Shown here in pieces: positions 17,024 to 26,074 of a stretch of DNA of 64,000 nucleotides. Source of the DNA: JAEZVV01 sp036652035 (GTDB lineage Bacteria; Pseudomonadota; Gammaproteobacteria; Burkholderiales; Burkholderiaceae_F); the NCBI GenBank assembly GCA_036652035.1, contig JAVVWR010000004.1, forward strand, positions 1 through 64,000, written 5' to 3'. A program made the position numbers and the translations under genes. Below the pieces are notes generated by a model that was given only the letters and a program-made list of their open reading frames with translations, made no database searches and was not told the DNA's origin. Each line of letters opens with the position of its first letter. The first letter of the stretch is position 1.

Positions 17024-18076
17024 ATGAAGCTGATTGAATCCCTGCTGTTTGCCGCGCTGGCGCTCACCGTTGGCGCGGCTGGCGCCCAAGTGGCCACGCC
17101 TGCCACACCCCGGCTTGCGCCGGAAGCCGATCGCATCACCGATGCCGCGATTCACGCCGACTACAAGACGTATGAAGCGGTGCAGGCGCGGATCAAGGCG
17201 CTCAACGATCGCGGCCTGGGGCAAGGTCCGCGCGTGGCCGACTGGGCGCTGGCCAAGGCGCAGTGTTGGCTCGACGTTTCCTTTCACGAATACACCCGCA
17301 ACGATCGCTCGGCCTTTCCGCAGGAAGCGCTGGCTCAGAGCGATCGCCTGGTGCGCGAGCTGGAAGCCAAGCGGGTGCCGCCGAGCGATACGCCGCTGGT
17401 CAACGGTGCGCTGCGGCTGCGCGAGGACTTGTGGGCCGAAGCCGCCCGGCTGCGGGACCACCCGGGCTGGAGTTGCGCCGCGCCCAAGGCGGTGTGCGCC
17501 GAGGTGGAGCTGGTTCACGCCGGTAACGAAGAAAAGCAGCAGGGCTGGCGCCACGCCAAGCCCTATGTGCAGATCGCCGAGGATGGGATGAGCGAGGCGG
17601 CGACCGCCGCCGCGCGTTGTGCGCCACCGGCCCCGCTGGCCGTGGCGCCGGTGCCGGCCGCGGCTCCCACGCCGCAAGCCTTTGCCGCCGGCGCCGCGGT
17701 GTTGTTCGACTTCGCCCAATCGGCCGAGAAAGCGATCCGCCCGCTCACGCGCCAGGCGCTTGATGCCTTTATCGCCCGCATTCAAACCCCTGGGGTTGAA
17801 CTCGAGCGCATCACCGTCATCGGTTATGCCGACCGTTTGAACCGCACTGGCCGTGACGACTACAACCGCCAGCTTTCGCTCGCACGCGCCGCCACGGTTG
17901 CCGCCCTGCTGAAGACCGCGGGGGTGGACGCCCGACGGATCCAGATTGAAGGCCGCGCTGAAGCGAGTCCGGTCGAAGCCTGTGCCGGCCGCCAGCCGGG
18001 GCGCGCCCTGCAGGACTGCCTGCTACCCAACCGGCGGGTGGAGATCGAGGCGGTGGGGTGGCGCGTGGCGAAGTAG
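17024..18076 (+). CDS. OmpA-family peptidoglycan-binding protein
   Basis: This 350-aa periplasmic or outer-membrane-associated protein has signal peptide MKLIESLLFAALALTVGAAGAQ. A helical N-terminal region (about 35-190) holds several cysteines, and an Ala/Pro linker follows (about 195-225). The C-terminal OmpA/MotB domain contains VLFDFAQSAEK, ITVIGYADRLN, NRQLSLARAATVAALL and the ending NRRVEIEAVG. That domain normally grips peptidoglycan diaminopimelate. It begins 9 bases after the barrel gene stop, so it is the third gene of the same unit. The likely job is tethering the surface complex to the cell wall. The linker is long enough to span part of the periplasm. Family membership is firm; the partnership is inferred from gene order. 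Confidence 0.85.
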   Translation: MKLIESLLFAALALTVGAAGAQVATPATPRLAPEADRITDAAIHADYKTYEAVQARIKALNDRGLGQGPRVADWALAKAQCWLDVSFHEYTRNDRSAFPQEALAQSDRLVRELEAKRVPPSDTPLVNGALRLREDLWAEAARLRDHPGWSCAAPKAVCAEVELVHAGNEEKQQGWRHAKPYVQIAEDGMSEAATAAARCAPPAPLAVAPVPAAAPTPQAFAAGAAVLFDFAQSAEKAIRPLTRQALDAFIARIQTPGVELERITVIGYADRLNRTGRDDYNRQLSLARAATVAALLKTAGVDARRIQIEGRAEASPVEACAGRQPGRALQDCLLPNRRVEIEAVGWRVAK

Positions 18077-18159
18077 GACGCCGCCGCCCGCTCGCGGGTG
18101 GGCCCTCGACCTCGACAAATACCTGCGCATCGCGTTGACCAGGAAAGGGTTGAGCTCAA

Positions 18160-18198
18160 GAAAAACGGCATCGCCACCTGGTGGGTGGCGATGCCGTT
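18160..18198 (-). terminator. Intrinsic terminator of the PEP-CTERM gene
   Basis: AACGGCATCGCCACC (18164-18178) and GGTGGCGATGCCGTT (18184-18198) form a perfect 15-base stem with a 5-base loop. On the minus strand the stem runs into TTTTTCTTG. It sits 33 bases after the stop of the minus-strand gene at 18232 and also closes the convergent surface operon. Confidence 0.9.
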
Positions 18199-18231
18199 GG
18201 CGCGACCGTGCCGCAGGTCAGGCGGATAGGG

Positions 18232-19026
18232 TCAGACGGATTGACGGCGGCGGCGCAGAGCGGTGGTGGTGGCCAGCATGCCCAGCAGGATCAGGCCCAG
18301 CGATTCCGGTTCTGGTACCGCGCCCGCTTCGCGGAAGAAGGTGGTGCCATAGGCTTCGTAATCCGGCGGAGTCATGGTGGTGGACAGCGTGCCAACCCCG
18401 GTGAGCGGGTTGACATTAAGGATGTTATTGCCAGACAAACCGTAGAGATTGATGTTGTCAGGCGTTGCGAGGCCAAAGACCGCACCGTAACCGATATCGC
18501 CCACCAGGGTGCCAGCACCGGTCAGGGGATCGAGCTTGACCAGGACGTCGTTGGGGCCGGATTGCGCCGAGAGGTACAGGTCGCTGCCGATAAAGGCCAG
18601 GTCGCCCGATGAGACGTAGCCGTTCGATCCGATCACGGTACCGGCCCCGGTGGTGGTGTTGATTTTGAACAGGGTGCCGCCACCATAGTCTTGCGCATAA
18701 AGAGTGCCATCCGCGCCGAAGACCAGCGCATTGCTGAAACGACCCGTGGAGCCGATGAGGGTCGCAGCGCCGGTCAGGGTGTTGATCTTGTACAGATCGG
18801 TAAAGCTGGTGCCGTACAGCTCACCGGTGGGGCTGAAAGCGAGGTCGGTCATGAAGCCGACGCCGGTATTGCCGACCGCGGTGCGGACGCCCGTGGCGAC
18901 ATCGACCGTATCGATGCTGCCACCGGCTCCCGACACCCAGAGAATCGGATCGGCGTGGGCCATGCCGGTAAGCCCAAGAAAAACGGCACTGGCAAGGGCA
19001 GTTTTTTTCAGATTGAAGGAAGTCAT
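18232..19026 (-). CDS. PEP-CTERM sorting-domain protein, propeller-like
   Basis: This 264-aa exported protein has signal peptide MTSFNLKKTALASAVFLGL to MAHA. It ends with the exosortase sorting signal: VPEPESLGLILLGM, a short membrane segment, then RRRR. The middle consists of repeated blades such as GELYGTSFTDLYKINTLTG, GTLYAQDYGGGTLFKINTTTG and SDLYLSAQSGPNDVLVKLDPLTG, each ending in A(A/G)T.IG, which suggests a beta-propeller. By family knowledge such proteins are cut by an exosortase and processed to the cell surface or extracellular matrix. No exosortase is encoded in the window. It is a single-gene unit with its own sigma-54 promoter (19062-19077) and terminator. The molecular function beyond surface display is unknown. 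Confidence 0.88.
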   Translation of the reverse strand: MTSFNLKKTALASAVFLGLTGMAHADPILWVSGAGGSIDTVDVATGVRTAVGNTGVGFMTDLAFSPTGELYGTSFTDLYKINTLTGAATLIGSTGRFSNALVFGADGTLYAQDYGGGTLFKINTTTGAGTVIGSNGYVSSGDLAFIGSDLYLSAQSGPNDVLVKLDPLTGAGTLVGDIGYGAVFGLATPDNINLYGLSGNNILNVNPLTGVGTLSTTMTPPDYEAYGTTFFREAGAVPEPESLGLILLGMLATTTALRRRRQSV

Positions 19027-19061
19027 GGGTGGCCTCTTGGTTGGGAAAAGCTCTTGGTATA

Positions 19062-19077
19062 AGCAAGTTGCGGACCA
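19062..19077 (-). promoter_or_regulatory. Sigma-54 (-24/-12) promoter of the PEP-CTERM gene
   Basis: The minus strand reads TGGTCCGCAACTTGCT. It has the invariant GG and GC separated by exactly ten bases and the TGG...TTGC context of RpoN promoters. It lies 36 bases from the ATG at 19026, with a plausible start point near 19051. The upstream 60 bases are very AT-rich for this genome, as expected for an activator-binding region. PEP-CTERM genes controlled by RpoN with the PrsK/PrsR regulators are known in related bacteria. Confidence 0.75.
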
Positions 19078-19145
19078 CTTTGTAAATGGTTGATTTTTAT
19101 AAGATAAGAAATGAGTTTTGATTTAATTTGTCAATTCAATCGACA
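19078..19145 (-). promoter_or_regulatory. AT-rich upstream region of the PEP-CTERM promoter
   Basis: About 60 bases rich in A and T stand out against the GC-rich surroundings. On the minus strand they contain TTGACAAATTAAATC. The TTGACA hexamer has no matching -10 at 16-18 bases, so I read this as an upstream activator region for the sigma-54 promoter rather than a sigma-70 promoter. Confidence 0.4.
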
Positions 19146-19280
19146 GATGATGAGGTCTTGGCGCGAGGCATTGGCGACCACTTGAAGTGCCGTGAATGTG
19201 CCGGTGTGTCGGTGCGTCGGGTCTGTGCCGATCGCTGACAGCGAACGTGCGATTGACAAGCACCCGGCGGTGCGGCGCTA

Positions 19281-19960
19281 GCAGTGCTGCCAGAACTTCT
19301 CGTCAAACGGACGAACATCGACTTCGCGGCTCCACGCCGAGCGAGGCTGGCGGTGAATCGCAGCAATCAGCTCGGCGATAGGCGCCGGATCGGCCTTGGG
19401 ATCGCCGTCGGGCAGTCGGCCCGGTTCATGCATGTCGGCATCGACGACCCCGTGGGCGATGTGAATTCCGGCGGGCCACCGTGCGCGCGCCAGCCCCTGC
19501 GACAGCGCCCGCAGGCCAAACTGGCCGACCGCCAGGTTTACATGTTCGGCGCGACCGACCAGGCCCGAGCTTGACCCGATCAAATTGATGCAACCCGAGC
19601 CGCGTTCGATCATCGATCCGGCGCACTCACGCGCGGCGACGAAGGCACCAAGGCCGTTCTGGCGCCAGGCTTTCCTCGAACGCGAAGGTGTGCGTTTCCA
19701 TCACGGTGCCCGGGACGAAACCCTGAACCGCGTAGACCAGAAGATCCGGCACGCCGCTGTTGTCGCGCACCGCGCGCATGGCGAGGGAAAAATCCTTCTC
19801 GTCGGTGGCATTGGCACCGTAGGTAAGCACCACGGTGTCACTGATCCGCTGACGCCGGTGTTCGGCCATTCTGTCGAGACGCTGCTCGTCCCTGGCCAAC
19901 AGCTCGAGCGCAGGAATGGGGCGCGGGCACGCGCCGCTGGCGTGCCCGTGGGGCCAAGCA
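19281..19960 (-). pseudogene. Decayed short-chain dehydrogenase (SDR), truncated and frameshifted
   Basis: The minus strand preserves SDR pieces in two frames. The upstream frame reads LLARDEQRLDRMAEH, then DLLVYAVQGF and THTFAFEE. The downstream frame reads AWRQNGLGAFVAAREC, then GCINLIGSSSGLVGRAEH and KAGLRALSQ-like VGQFGLRALSQGLARA. They join at an AAA near 19670 where one surplus base breaks the gene (FEE|AWRQN would be the normal junction). The N-terminal TGxxxGxG cofactor loop, about 25 residues, is absent; the reading frame runs straight back to the neighbouring FAD gene. The YxxxK catalytic motif is also not evident. This is most simply a dead gene. A sequencing error could explain the frameshift but not the missing N-terminus. 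Confidence 0.7.
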
Positions 19961-19979
19961 GGCAGCGGCGGTGTCGGCC

Positions 19980-21641
19980 TCAGCCCGCCAGGATCGCGCG
20001 CCCGACCGCCTCGGCCGCCTCGATCCCGTCGACCCCGGCCGACATGATGCCGCCGGCGTAACCGGCGCCTTCGCCAGCCGGGTAGAGGCCTTTGACGTTG
20101 AGGCTTTGAAGATCGGCGCCACGCGTGATTCGCAACGGCGACGAGGTGCGGGTCTCGACCCCGGTGAGCACGGCGTCGGGCCTGGAAAAGCCCTTGATCT
20201 GGCGCTCGAACGCGGGCAGCGCTTCGCGGATTGCGTCGAGCGCGTAATCGGGCAGGCTGCCGCGGCCGGGTTCGGCCAGATCGGTCAGCGTCACCCCCGG
20301 CGTGTACGAGGGCAGCACGGCGCCGAACTCGCGGCTGCGCTGGCGCTTGATGAAGTCGCCCACCAGGGCGCCGGGCGCCTTGTAGCCGCCTTCGCCCAGC
20401 TCGAACGCGCGCGACTCGAGCGCGCGCTGGAAGGCCATGCCGTCGAGCGGGCAGACCGGCCCTTTGCTCAAGCCGTCCTGGCGGTAGTCCTGCGGGCTGA
20501 TTCCCACCACGATGCCGGCATTGGCGTTGCGCTCATTGCGCGAGTACTGGCTCATGCCGTTGGTGACGACGCGGTTCTCTTCGGAGGTGGCCGCCACCAC
20601 CGTGCCGCCGGGGCACATGCAGAAGCTGTAGACCGCGCGGCCGTTCCTGGCGTGGTGGACCAGCTTGTAGTCGGCCGCGCCCAGGACGGGGTTGCCGGCG
20701 TTGGGGCCAAATCGCGCGCGGTCGATCAGGCTTTGCGGGTGTTCGATCCGGAAACCCACCGAGAAGGGCTTGGCTTCCATGGTCACGCCGCGCTCGTAGA
20801 GCATCTTGAAGGTGTCGCGCGCGCTGTGGCCCAGCGCCAGGATCACGTGGTCGGAACGGATTGCTTCGCCCGAGGCCAGTGTCACGCCGCGAATGTGGCG
20901 GCCCTTGGCGTCTTCTTCGATCAAGACGTCGGCGACGCGCTGCTCGAAGCGGATCTCGCCGCCCAGCGCTTCAATCTCGGCGCGCATATGCGTCACCACC
21001 GTCACCAGGCGGAAAGTGCCGATGTGCGGCTTGGCGACGAAGAGGATCTCTTCGGGCGCGCCGGCCTTGACGAACTCGGTCAGCACTTTGCGCGTGAGAT
21101 GGCGCGGGTCCTTGATCTGGCTCCACAGCTTGCCGTCGGAAAAGGTGCCGGCGCCGCCTTCGCCGAACTGGACGTTCGAATCCGGGTTTAGCACGCCCTG
21201 GCGCCACAGGCCCCAGGTGTCCTTGGTGCGCTCTCGCACCGTCTTGCCGCGCTCGAGAACGATTGGGCGCAAGCCCATCTGCGCGAGTACCAGCGCCGCA
21301 AACATGCCGCAGGGGCCAAAACCCACCACGATCGGGCGCGAACTTTCCGGCGCGCGGAAATCGGCCGGCGCGTGGCCAACGAAGTGGTAGCTCGTGTCGG
21401 GAGAGGGCTTGATATGCGGGTCGGCGGCAAAGCGCTCCAGCACCGCGGCCTCGTCGGCCAGTTCGCAGTCGATCGTGTAGATCAGCTGGATCGCCGTCTT
21501 CTTGCGGGCGTCATAGCTGCGCTTGAACACCTTGAAGTCGATCAGATCGGCATCGCGCAGCCCCAGCCGCTGCAAAACCGCGGGGCGAAGCGCGTCCTCG
21601 GCATGGTTGAGCGGCAGGCGGAGTTCGGTGATGCGGAGCAT
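19980..21641 (-). CDS. FAD-dependent dehydrogenase, COG2509-like
   Basis: This 553-aa cytoplasmic flavoprotein belongs to an uncharacterised family of FAD-dependent dehydrogenases. An N-terminal domain of about 95 residues (LRITELRLPLNHAEDAL...) precedes the dinucleotide fold PIVVGFGPCGMFAALVLAQMG and a conserved FGEGGAGTFSDGKL stretch. A C-terminal FAD motif, GLYPAGEGAGYAGGIMSAG, closes the protein. CMCPGG and the motif TRTSSPLRI are also characteristic. The internal ATG at 21641 (MLRITELRL) is preferred to an upstream in-frame start because the family begins there. The substrate is unknown. It is followed at once by the SDR remnant. The next upstream gene, mltB, is 121 bases away, so it may have its own promoter. 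Confidence 0.8.
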   Translation of the reverse strand: MLRITELRLPLNHAEDALRPAVLQRLGLRDADLIDFKVFKRSYDARKKTAIQLIYTIDCELADEAAVLERFAADPHIKPSPDTSYHFVGHAPADFRAPESSRPIVVGFGPCGMFAALVLAQMGLRPIVLERGKTVRERTKDTWGLWRQGVLNPDSNVQFGEGGAGTFSDGKLWSQIKDPRHLTRKVLTEFVKAGAPEEILFVAKPHIGTFRLVTVVTHMRAEIEALGGEIRFEQRVADVLIEEDAKGRHIRGVTLASGEAIRSDHVILALGHSARDTFKMLYERGVTMEAKPFSVGFRIEHPQSLIDRARFGPNAGNPVLGAADYKLVHHARNGRAVYSFCMCPGGTVVAATSEENRVVTNGMSQYSRNERNANAGIVVGISPQDYRQDGLSKGPVCPLDGMAFQRALESRAFELGEGGYKAPGALVGDFIKRQRSREFGAVLPSYTPGVTLTDLAEPGRGSLPDYALDAIREALPAFERQIKGFSRPDAVLTGVETRTSSPLRITRGADLQSLNVKGLYPAGEGAGYAGGIMSAGVDGIEAAEAVGRAILAG

Positions 21642-21762
21642 GGCGGGCGGCGGCGTAAAAACACGGGTGCACAAGATACAGGAGCCGCCCGTGGCGAGGT
21701 CCTGTGGTTATCCGGGGGCGCGGGTTGGGCTTTGGATAGGCGCGCGCTTGGGTTGACGCGAA

Positions 21763-22806
21763 TTAACCGCCCTTGCGGGCGGCAGCGAGCGCCGCCGCGA
21801 GCTCAGTCACCGCCGCAGCGTAGAAGTAGCTGCGGTTGTAGCCCAGGATCGCGGCGAAGTTCTTGGTGCCAAGGCGATGCAGCGCGGTCTGGCCGCCATC
21901 GACCGCGGGCACCGGCAGGTCGACCAGCAGCAGCGGCGTATCACCTGGGATCTCGGCGGCGGCGGTCGACGCGACCCCCAGCGCCTGCAGTTCGTTCCAC
22001 GGGAACTTGGCCTCGATCCCGCGGCCGAGTTGCTCGGGCAGTTCGAGCGGAGCGGCCGCGTCGATCAGGATCGGCAGGCCCGGCACCCAGCCGTGGCCGA
22101 CCAGGAAGTTGGCGATCGAGCCGATCGCGTCGGTCGGGCTGTTGTTCAAGTCGATCCGGCCGTCGCCGTCGAAATCGACGCCCCAGGCCCGCACCGAGCC
22201 CGGCATGAACTGCGGCCAGCCGATCGCGCCGGCAAACGAGCCCCGCACCGAGAGCGGGTCAAGCCGCTGCTCGCGGCTCATTACCAGGAAGTTGGCGAGC
22301 TCTTTGCGGAAATACTCGGCGCGCCGGGTGTAGTCGAACGAGAGCGTCATGAGCGCGTCGAGCACGCGGAAATTGCCCGTGATGCGGCCGTAATACGTCT
22401 CGACCCCGATGATCGCGGCGATCACTTCGGCCGGTACGCCGTAAGTGGCCTGGGCGCGCGCCAGCGCGGCGTCGTACTGGTCCCAGAACGCCAGGCCGGC
22501 GGCGATGCGCTTGTCGTCGAGAAAGCGGCTGCGGTAGTTGAACCAGTTGCGAATGCCGTAAGCCATCGGCGGCTGCATCAGCTTTTCGACCTGCGCCGAA
22601 TAGCGGGCGGCATCGAGCACGCGGGCCAGGGTGGCGGCGTCAAAACCCTGGGTCTCGACCATCTCGGCAATGAACGCCGCCACCTCGGGGCGGGTGGAAT
22701 ACGCCGGCGCGGCGGGCTCGGGCTTTTTCTTCGCCGCCTTGCGCGGAGCGGCCAGGGCCGGCGCAGCGGCGAACGCCAGCAGCGCCAGCAAGTCGCGGCG
22801 ATTCAT
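21763..22806 (-). CDS. mltB: Lytic murein transglycosylase B
   Basis: This 347-aa periplasmic enzyme cleaves the MurNAc-GlcNAc bond of peptidoglycan to give 1,6-anhydro ends. It has an export signal (MNRRDLLALLAFAAAPALA, starting with an RR pair). The slt35-type catalytic region IIGVETYYGRITGNFRVLDAL holds the catalytic Glu in GVETYYG, and GAIGWPQFMPGS, DFDGDGRIDL and IANFLVGHGW are all present. There is no lipobox cysteine, so it is probably soluble rather than a lipoprotein like E. coli MltB. Its ATG overlaps the stop of the upstream transglutaminase gene as ATGA (22803-22806), showing tight translational coupling within the moxR operon. Confidence 0.9.
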   Translation of the reverse strand: MNRRDLLALLAFAAAPALAAPRKAAKKKPEPAAPAYSTRPEVAAFIAEMVETQGFDAATLARVLDAARYSAQVEKLMQPPMAYGIRNWFNYRSRFLDDKRIAAGLAFWDQYDAALARAQATYGVPAEVIAAIIGVETYYGRITGNFRVLDALMTLSFDYTRRAEYFRKELANFLVMSREQRLDPLSVRGSFAGAIGWPQFMPGSVRAWGVDFDGDGRIDLNNSPTDAIGSIANFLVGHGWVPGLPILIDAAAPLELPEQLGRGIEAKFPWNELQALGVASTAAAEIPGDTPLLLVDLPVPAVDGGQTALHRLGTKNFAAILGYNRSYFYAAAVTELAAALAAARKGG

Positions 22807-25063
22807 GAGCGGGCCGCCGGGTGGAATCGGCGCAAGGCGGTTCGCAGGGCGCGCAGCCGGGAGCGCTCTTGGGTGGGGGTGTCGGGCGTCATCGGTNNNN
22901 NNNNNNNNNNNNNNNNNNNNNNNNNNNNNNNNNNNNNNNNNNNNNNNNNNNNNNNNNNNNNNNNNNNNNNNNNNNNNNNNNNNNNNNNNNNNNNNNTCGC
23001 AGGGCGCGCAGCCGGGAGCGCTCTTGGGTGGGGGTGTCGGGCGTCATCGGTCCATAGCGTAATGCCTCAAGCTCGGCGCACAGGCGGGCCGCCTCGCGGG
23101 CATCGACCTCGGTCAAACCCTGGTGCGCGCGCTGCGCCAGGGTGCGCGGGCCGACCCACTCGGGCGCGGCAATGCCCGCGGCTTCGAGCTTGGCGCGCAG
23201 GCGCTGCCAGGCCAGCGCCCGCGGGTCGAGCACGGCGCGCCGCCGCCACCAGGCAATGCCGCTGATTCCGGCGAGCGCCGCCGCCAGCCCAATCACCAGG
23301 GCGATCACGGTGCCGTGCCAGTCGGGGTCAAGCCCCAGCCAGCGCACCAGCGATCGCTGCCGTTCGGGTGAATACGACAAGACCCATTGGTTCCAGGCGT
23401 TTTGCACCGCCTCGGCGCCAAAGCGCAGCGAACGCAGCCACTCTGGCGCCCGCGCCACGCCCAGCAGCGGGGCCCGGCCGTCCTGGCGGGCGAACGCCGG
23501 TGCCCCCTGGTTGATGCGGGCCGGGGCGATCATCGCGGTGGGATCGACCCGGGTCCAGCCGCGGCCGGCGAGCCAGACCTCGGCCCAGGCGTGGGCGTCG
23601 CTCTGGCGCACCGTCATGAAGCCGTCGGCCGGGTTGATCTCGCCGCCCTGGTAGCCGGTCACCACCCGCGCCGGGACCTCGAGCGCGCGCATCAGGAACA
23701 CGAAGGCCGAGGCATAGTTCTCGCAGTAGCCGGCGCGGGTCTTGAACAGGAAGTCGTCGATCGTGTTGCGGCCCAGTGGCGGCGGCTCGAGCGTGTAGAC
23801 AAAGCCGCTGGCGCGAAAGTGCTCGAGCACCGCGTCGGTCAGGCGCGCGTCGAGCTGCGGCGGTTGCGGGCTGCCCGCGGGCCACACCGACTCGCGCAGC
23901 TGGCGCGCGAAAACCATCGAGCGTGGGTCGTAAGCGGCGGGCAGTTGCAGCCAGTCGCGCAACTGCGGCGCACTGGTGTTGAGACCGTAGTGGAAGTCGG
24001 TGGCCGAGCGCGCCTGGTAGCGCAGACGGGCTTCGATCGGCTGGCGCGACAGCGCTTCCAGCTCAGGGCTGAGCCGGGCCTCGAGCCCCGGCGCCTCGGG
24101 CGCGGCGAGCGGAGCGTCGAGCATCAGCAGCCAGCGCTGGCGATGGGCTTCGAGGGTGATGTCATACGCGACCTCGCTCGCTCGCTCGAAGCGGATCTCA
24201 AGCTGCGGCGGGCGGCGGGTCCGTTCAGAAAGCGCGGTCCAGGTGCGGCCATCGAACTGGCCCAGCACCGGGCCGCGCCAGTACAGATCGGTGTTGGCGG
24301 GGGCCGCCGTTTCGAAGCGGGCGCGAAACGCGATCGCGTCGGATTTGATCACGCGCGACAGCGAGCCCGGACTCATCGTGTTCGACAGCCCCGTGGTTCC
24401 CACCGCGCCGCCGCCGGGCAAGCCCCATAGCGGCCCCTGGATTCGCGGAAAAAGAAGAAAGAGCAGGGCGGCGATCGGAACCGCCTTGGCAAACACCACC
24501 AGTACCAGACGCAGCTTGGCGCGGGCGGGAACGTCGGTGGCGTCGTAATTGACGCTGGCGAGAACCACAAAGAGGGCGATCACCGCCACCACGCTCAGCG
24601 CGGCGACCGCCAGCCCCTGGCCGTTGAGAAACTGGGTGAGCAGGATGAAGAAGGCGAGCGTGATCACCACGAAGACGTCGCGGCGGGCTCGCATCTCCAT
24701 GAGCTTGAGCCCCATCAACAGCAGCAGAAACGCCACCCCCGCTTCGCGCCCGAGCAGGCTGCGGTATTGCAGCCAGATCGCGAGCGCGGCGGCGAGCAAG
24801 AGACTCAGCATCACCACCCGCCCGGGCAGCGGACGCTGCGCCACCGTCAGCCCGCCGCGCCAGGCAAAGAGCGCCGCCACCGAGAGCGAAATCCACCACG
24901 CCACGTGGGCGAAATGCGGCACCACCACCAGGGCAGCGGCGGCCAGCAGCAGCAAGGTGTCGCGCCGTTCGCGCGCACCGGTCGAGACCTGCGCGTCGGC
25001 CAGGCCTTTGAGAGCCGCCAGGCTCAGCGGCCAGCGGCCGGGCGCGGGGCGATTGGCTGGCAT
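22803..25063 (-). CDS. tgpA: DUF3488/transglutaminase-like membrane protein (TgpA type)
   Basis: The coordinates include assembly gap 2. Removing the 100 N and one 55-base copy gives a continuous 701-aa protein ending SRLRALRTALRRFHPAARS. The first 190 residues hold about six membrane segments (DUF3488). A periplasmic part follows with a transglutaminase-like core: RAGYCENYASAFVFLMRAL carries the Cys, SDAHAWAEVW the His, and WTRVDPT the Asp. A further membrane segment near residue 580 precedes a cytoplasmic tail (DUF4129-like). Proteins of this design are typically encoded with MoxR and DUF58 partners, as here. TgpA of Pseudomonas is essential and active in the periplasm, but its substrate is not settled. 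The four-base overlap with mltB suggests a murein-related function in this organism. Confidence 0.85.
22897..22996. other. Assembly gap 2 (100 N) with duplicated 55-base flanks
   Basis: Bases 22842-22896 recur exactly at 22997-23051. Deleting the Ns and one copy removes 155 bases and leaves the transglutaminase gene in frame (2106 bases, 702 codons) with its stop overlapping the mltB start. The gap is therefore an artefact of overlapping contig ends. Confidence 0.95.
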
Positions 25064-25067
25064 CGGT

Positions 25068-26060
25068 TTAGTCGCGGAACAGGGCGAGCGCGGTGAGGCA
25101 GCGCTCGAGCTGCGCCGCGCCGCGCTCGACCACCACGATCTGGCCGGGCAAGGCCAGGCCGTAGCTCAGGTGGGCGGCGTCGGCGTCAAGCACCCAGCGC
25201 GTCAGCCGTGACAGGCGTTGCTCGACCGAGAGCTGACGTGGCAGCTGCGCCCAGTCGAGCATCAGTTCCCCGCCACCGGCGTCATCGAACAGCTTGACCG
25301 CGAGCTCGTTGGTGCGCGCCGCGAGCCGCCAGGCAATCGTCTTTTGCGGATCGCCCGGGCGGTAGGGGCGAATGCCGGCGAAGTCATCGCCGCTGGCCGC
25401 CACAGAGTGGCCTGCGGCGGTGCCGCCCAGGGCGGCCGGCAGCGGCGGCGGATCGGCTTCGGGGCGGGGGTAAACCACCGCGGTGAGCGCGGGTTGCAGA
25501 TAAGCCCAGGCGCGCCACAGGCCGAAGGGAAAGTGGGTCTCGAGAGTCAGCCGCGGCGCGGGCAGGCGGCCGCGCTCGCGAGTGGCGAGCGGCACGTCGA
25601 TCGCGAGCCCGGCCTGCGGCGCGAGGTCGATCGAAACCGCGGGCAGCGCGCGCGCCGGGGCGCGAGCAGCTGCTCGGGGAACGAAGGCGAGCGAGATCGC
25701 GTGGCGGGAGAAGGCCGCGGCGCTGCTGACTTCAATCTGGAAATGCGCGTTCTCGCCGGCAAACGCGGGTTCGGCTCGAACGCCGCGCAAGCGGATTCCT
25801 GCCAGGTTGCGGTGAGTGGCGTGCATGCCCACCAGCGCCATCGAAGCGACCAGAAAGCACAGCACAAAGCCCAACTGCAGGTTGTAGTTGATCGAGCCGA
25901 TCAGGAGTGCGAGCACGGCCAGACCAAAGACCAGACCGGCGCGGGTGGGGACGATGTAGACGCGGCGCTGGTCGAGAGCCACGGTGCCGGCTTCGGCGCC
26001 GCGACGGCCCGCGATCCAGTCGCCGATCCGCTGCGCGATCGGGTGCGTTGCCAGACTCAT
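25068..26060 (-). CDS. DUF58 domain protein
   Basis: This 330-aa membrane-anchored protein has two hydrophobic segments at about residues 40-80 (AGLVFGLAVLALLIGSINYN and LQLGFVLCFLVASMALVGMH). A beta-rich extracytoplasmic or cytosolic region follows, and then the DUF58 signature DFAGIRPYRPGDPQKTIAWRLAA (residues about 228-250). DUF58 is a von Willebrand-like fold commonly paired with MoxR ATPases. It lies between moxR (15 bases upstream) and the transglutaminase gene (5 bases downstream), so the three are surely co-transcribed. By family knowledge it probably links the ATPase to its membrane partners. The biochemical activity is unknown. Confidence 0.85.
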   Translation of the reverse strand: MSLATHPIAQRIGDWIAGRRGAEAGTVALDQRRVYIVPTRAGLVFGLAVLALLIGSINYNLQLGFVLCFLVASMALVGMHATHRNLAGIRLRGVRAEPAFAGENAHFQIEVSSAAAFSRHAISLAFVPRAAARAPARALPAVSIDLAPQAGLAIDVPLATRERGRLPAPRLTLETHFPFGLWRAWAYLQPALTAVVYPRPEADPPPLPAALGGTAAGHSVAASGDDFAGIRPYRPGDPQKTIAWRLAARTNELAVKLFDDAGGGELMLDWAQLPRQLSVEQRLSRLTRWVLDADAAHLSYGLALPGQIVVVERGAAQLERCLTALALFRD

Positions 26061-26074
26061 GGCGGTGGTGCGGC

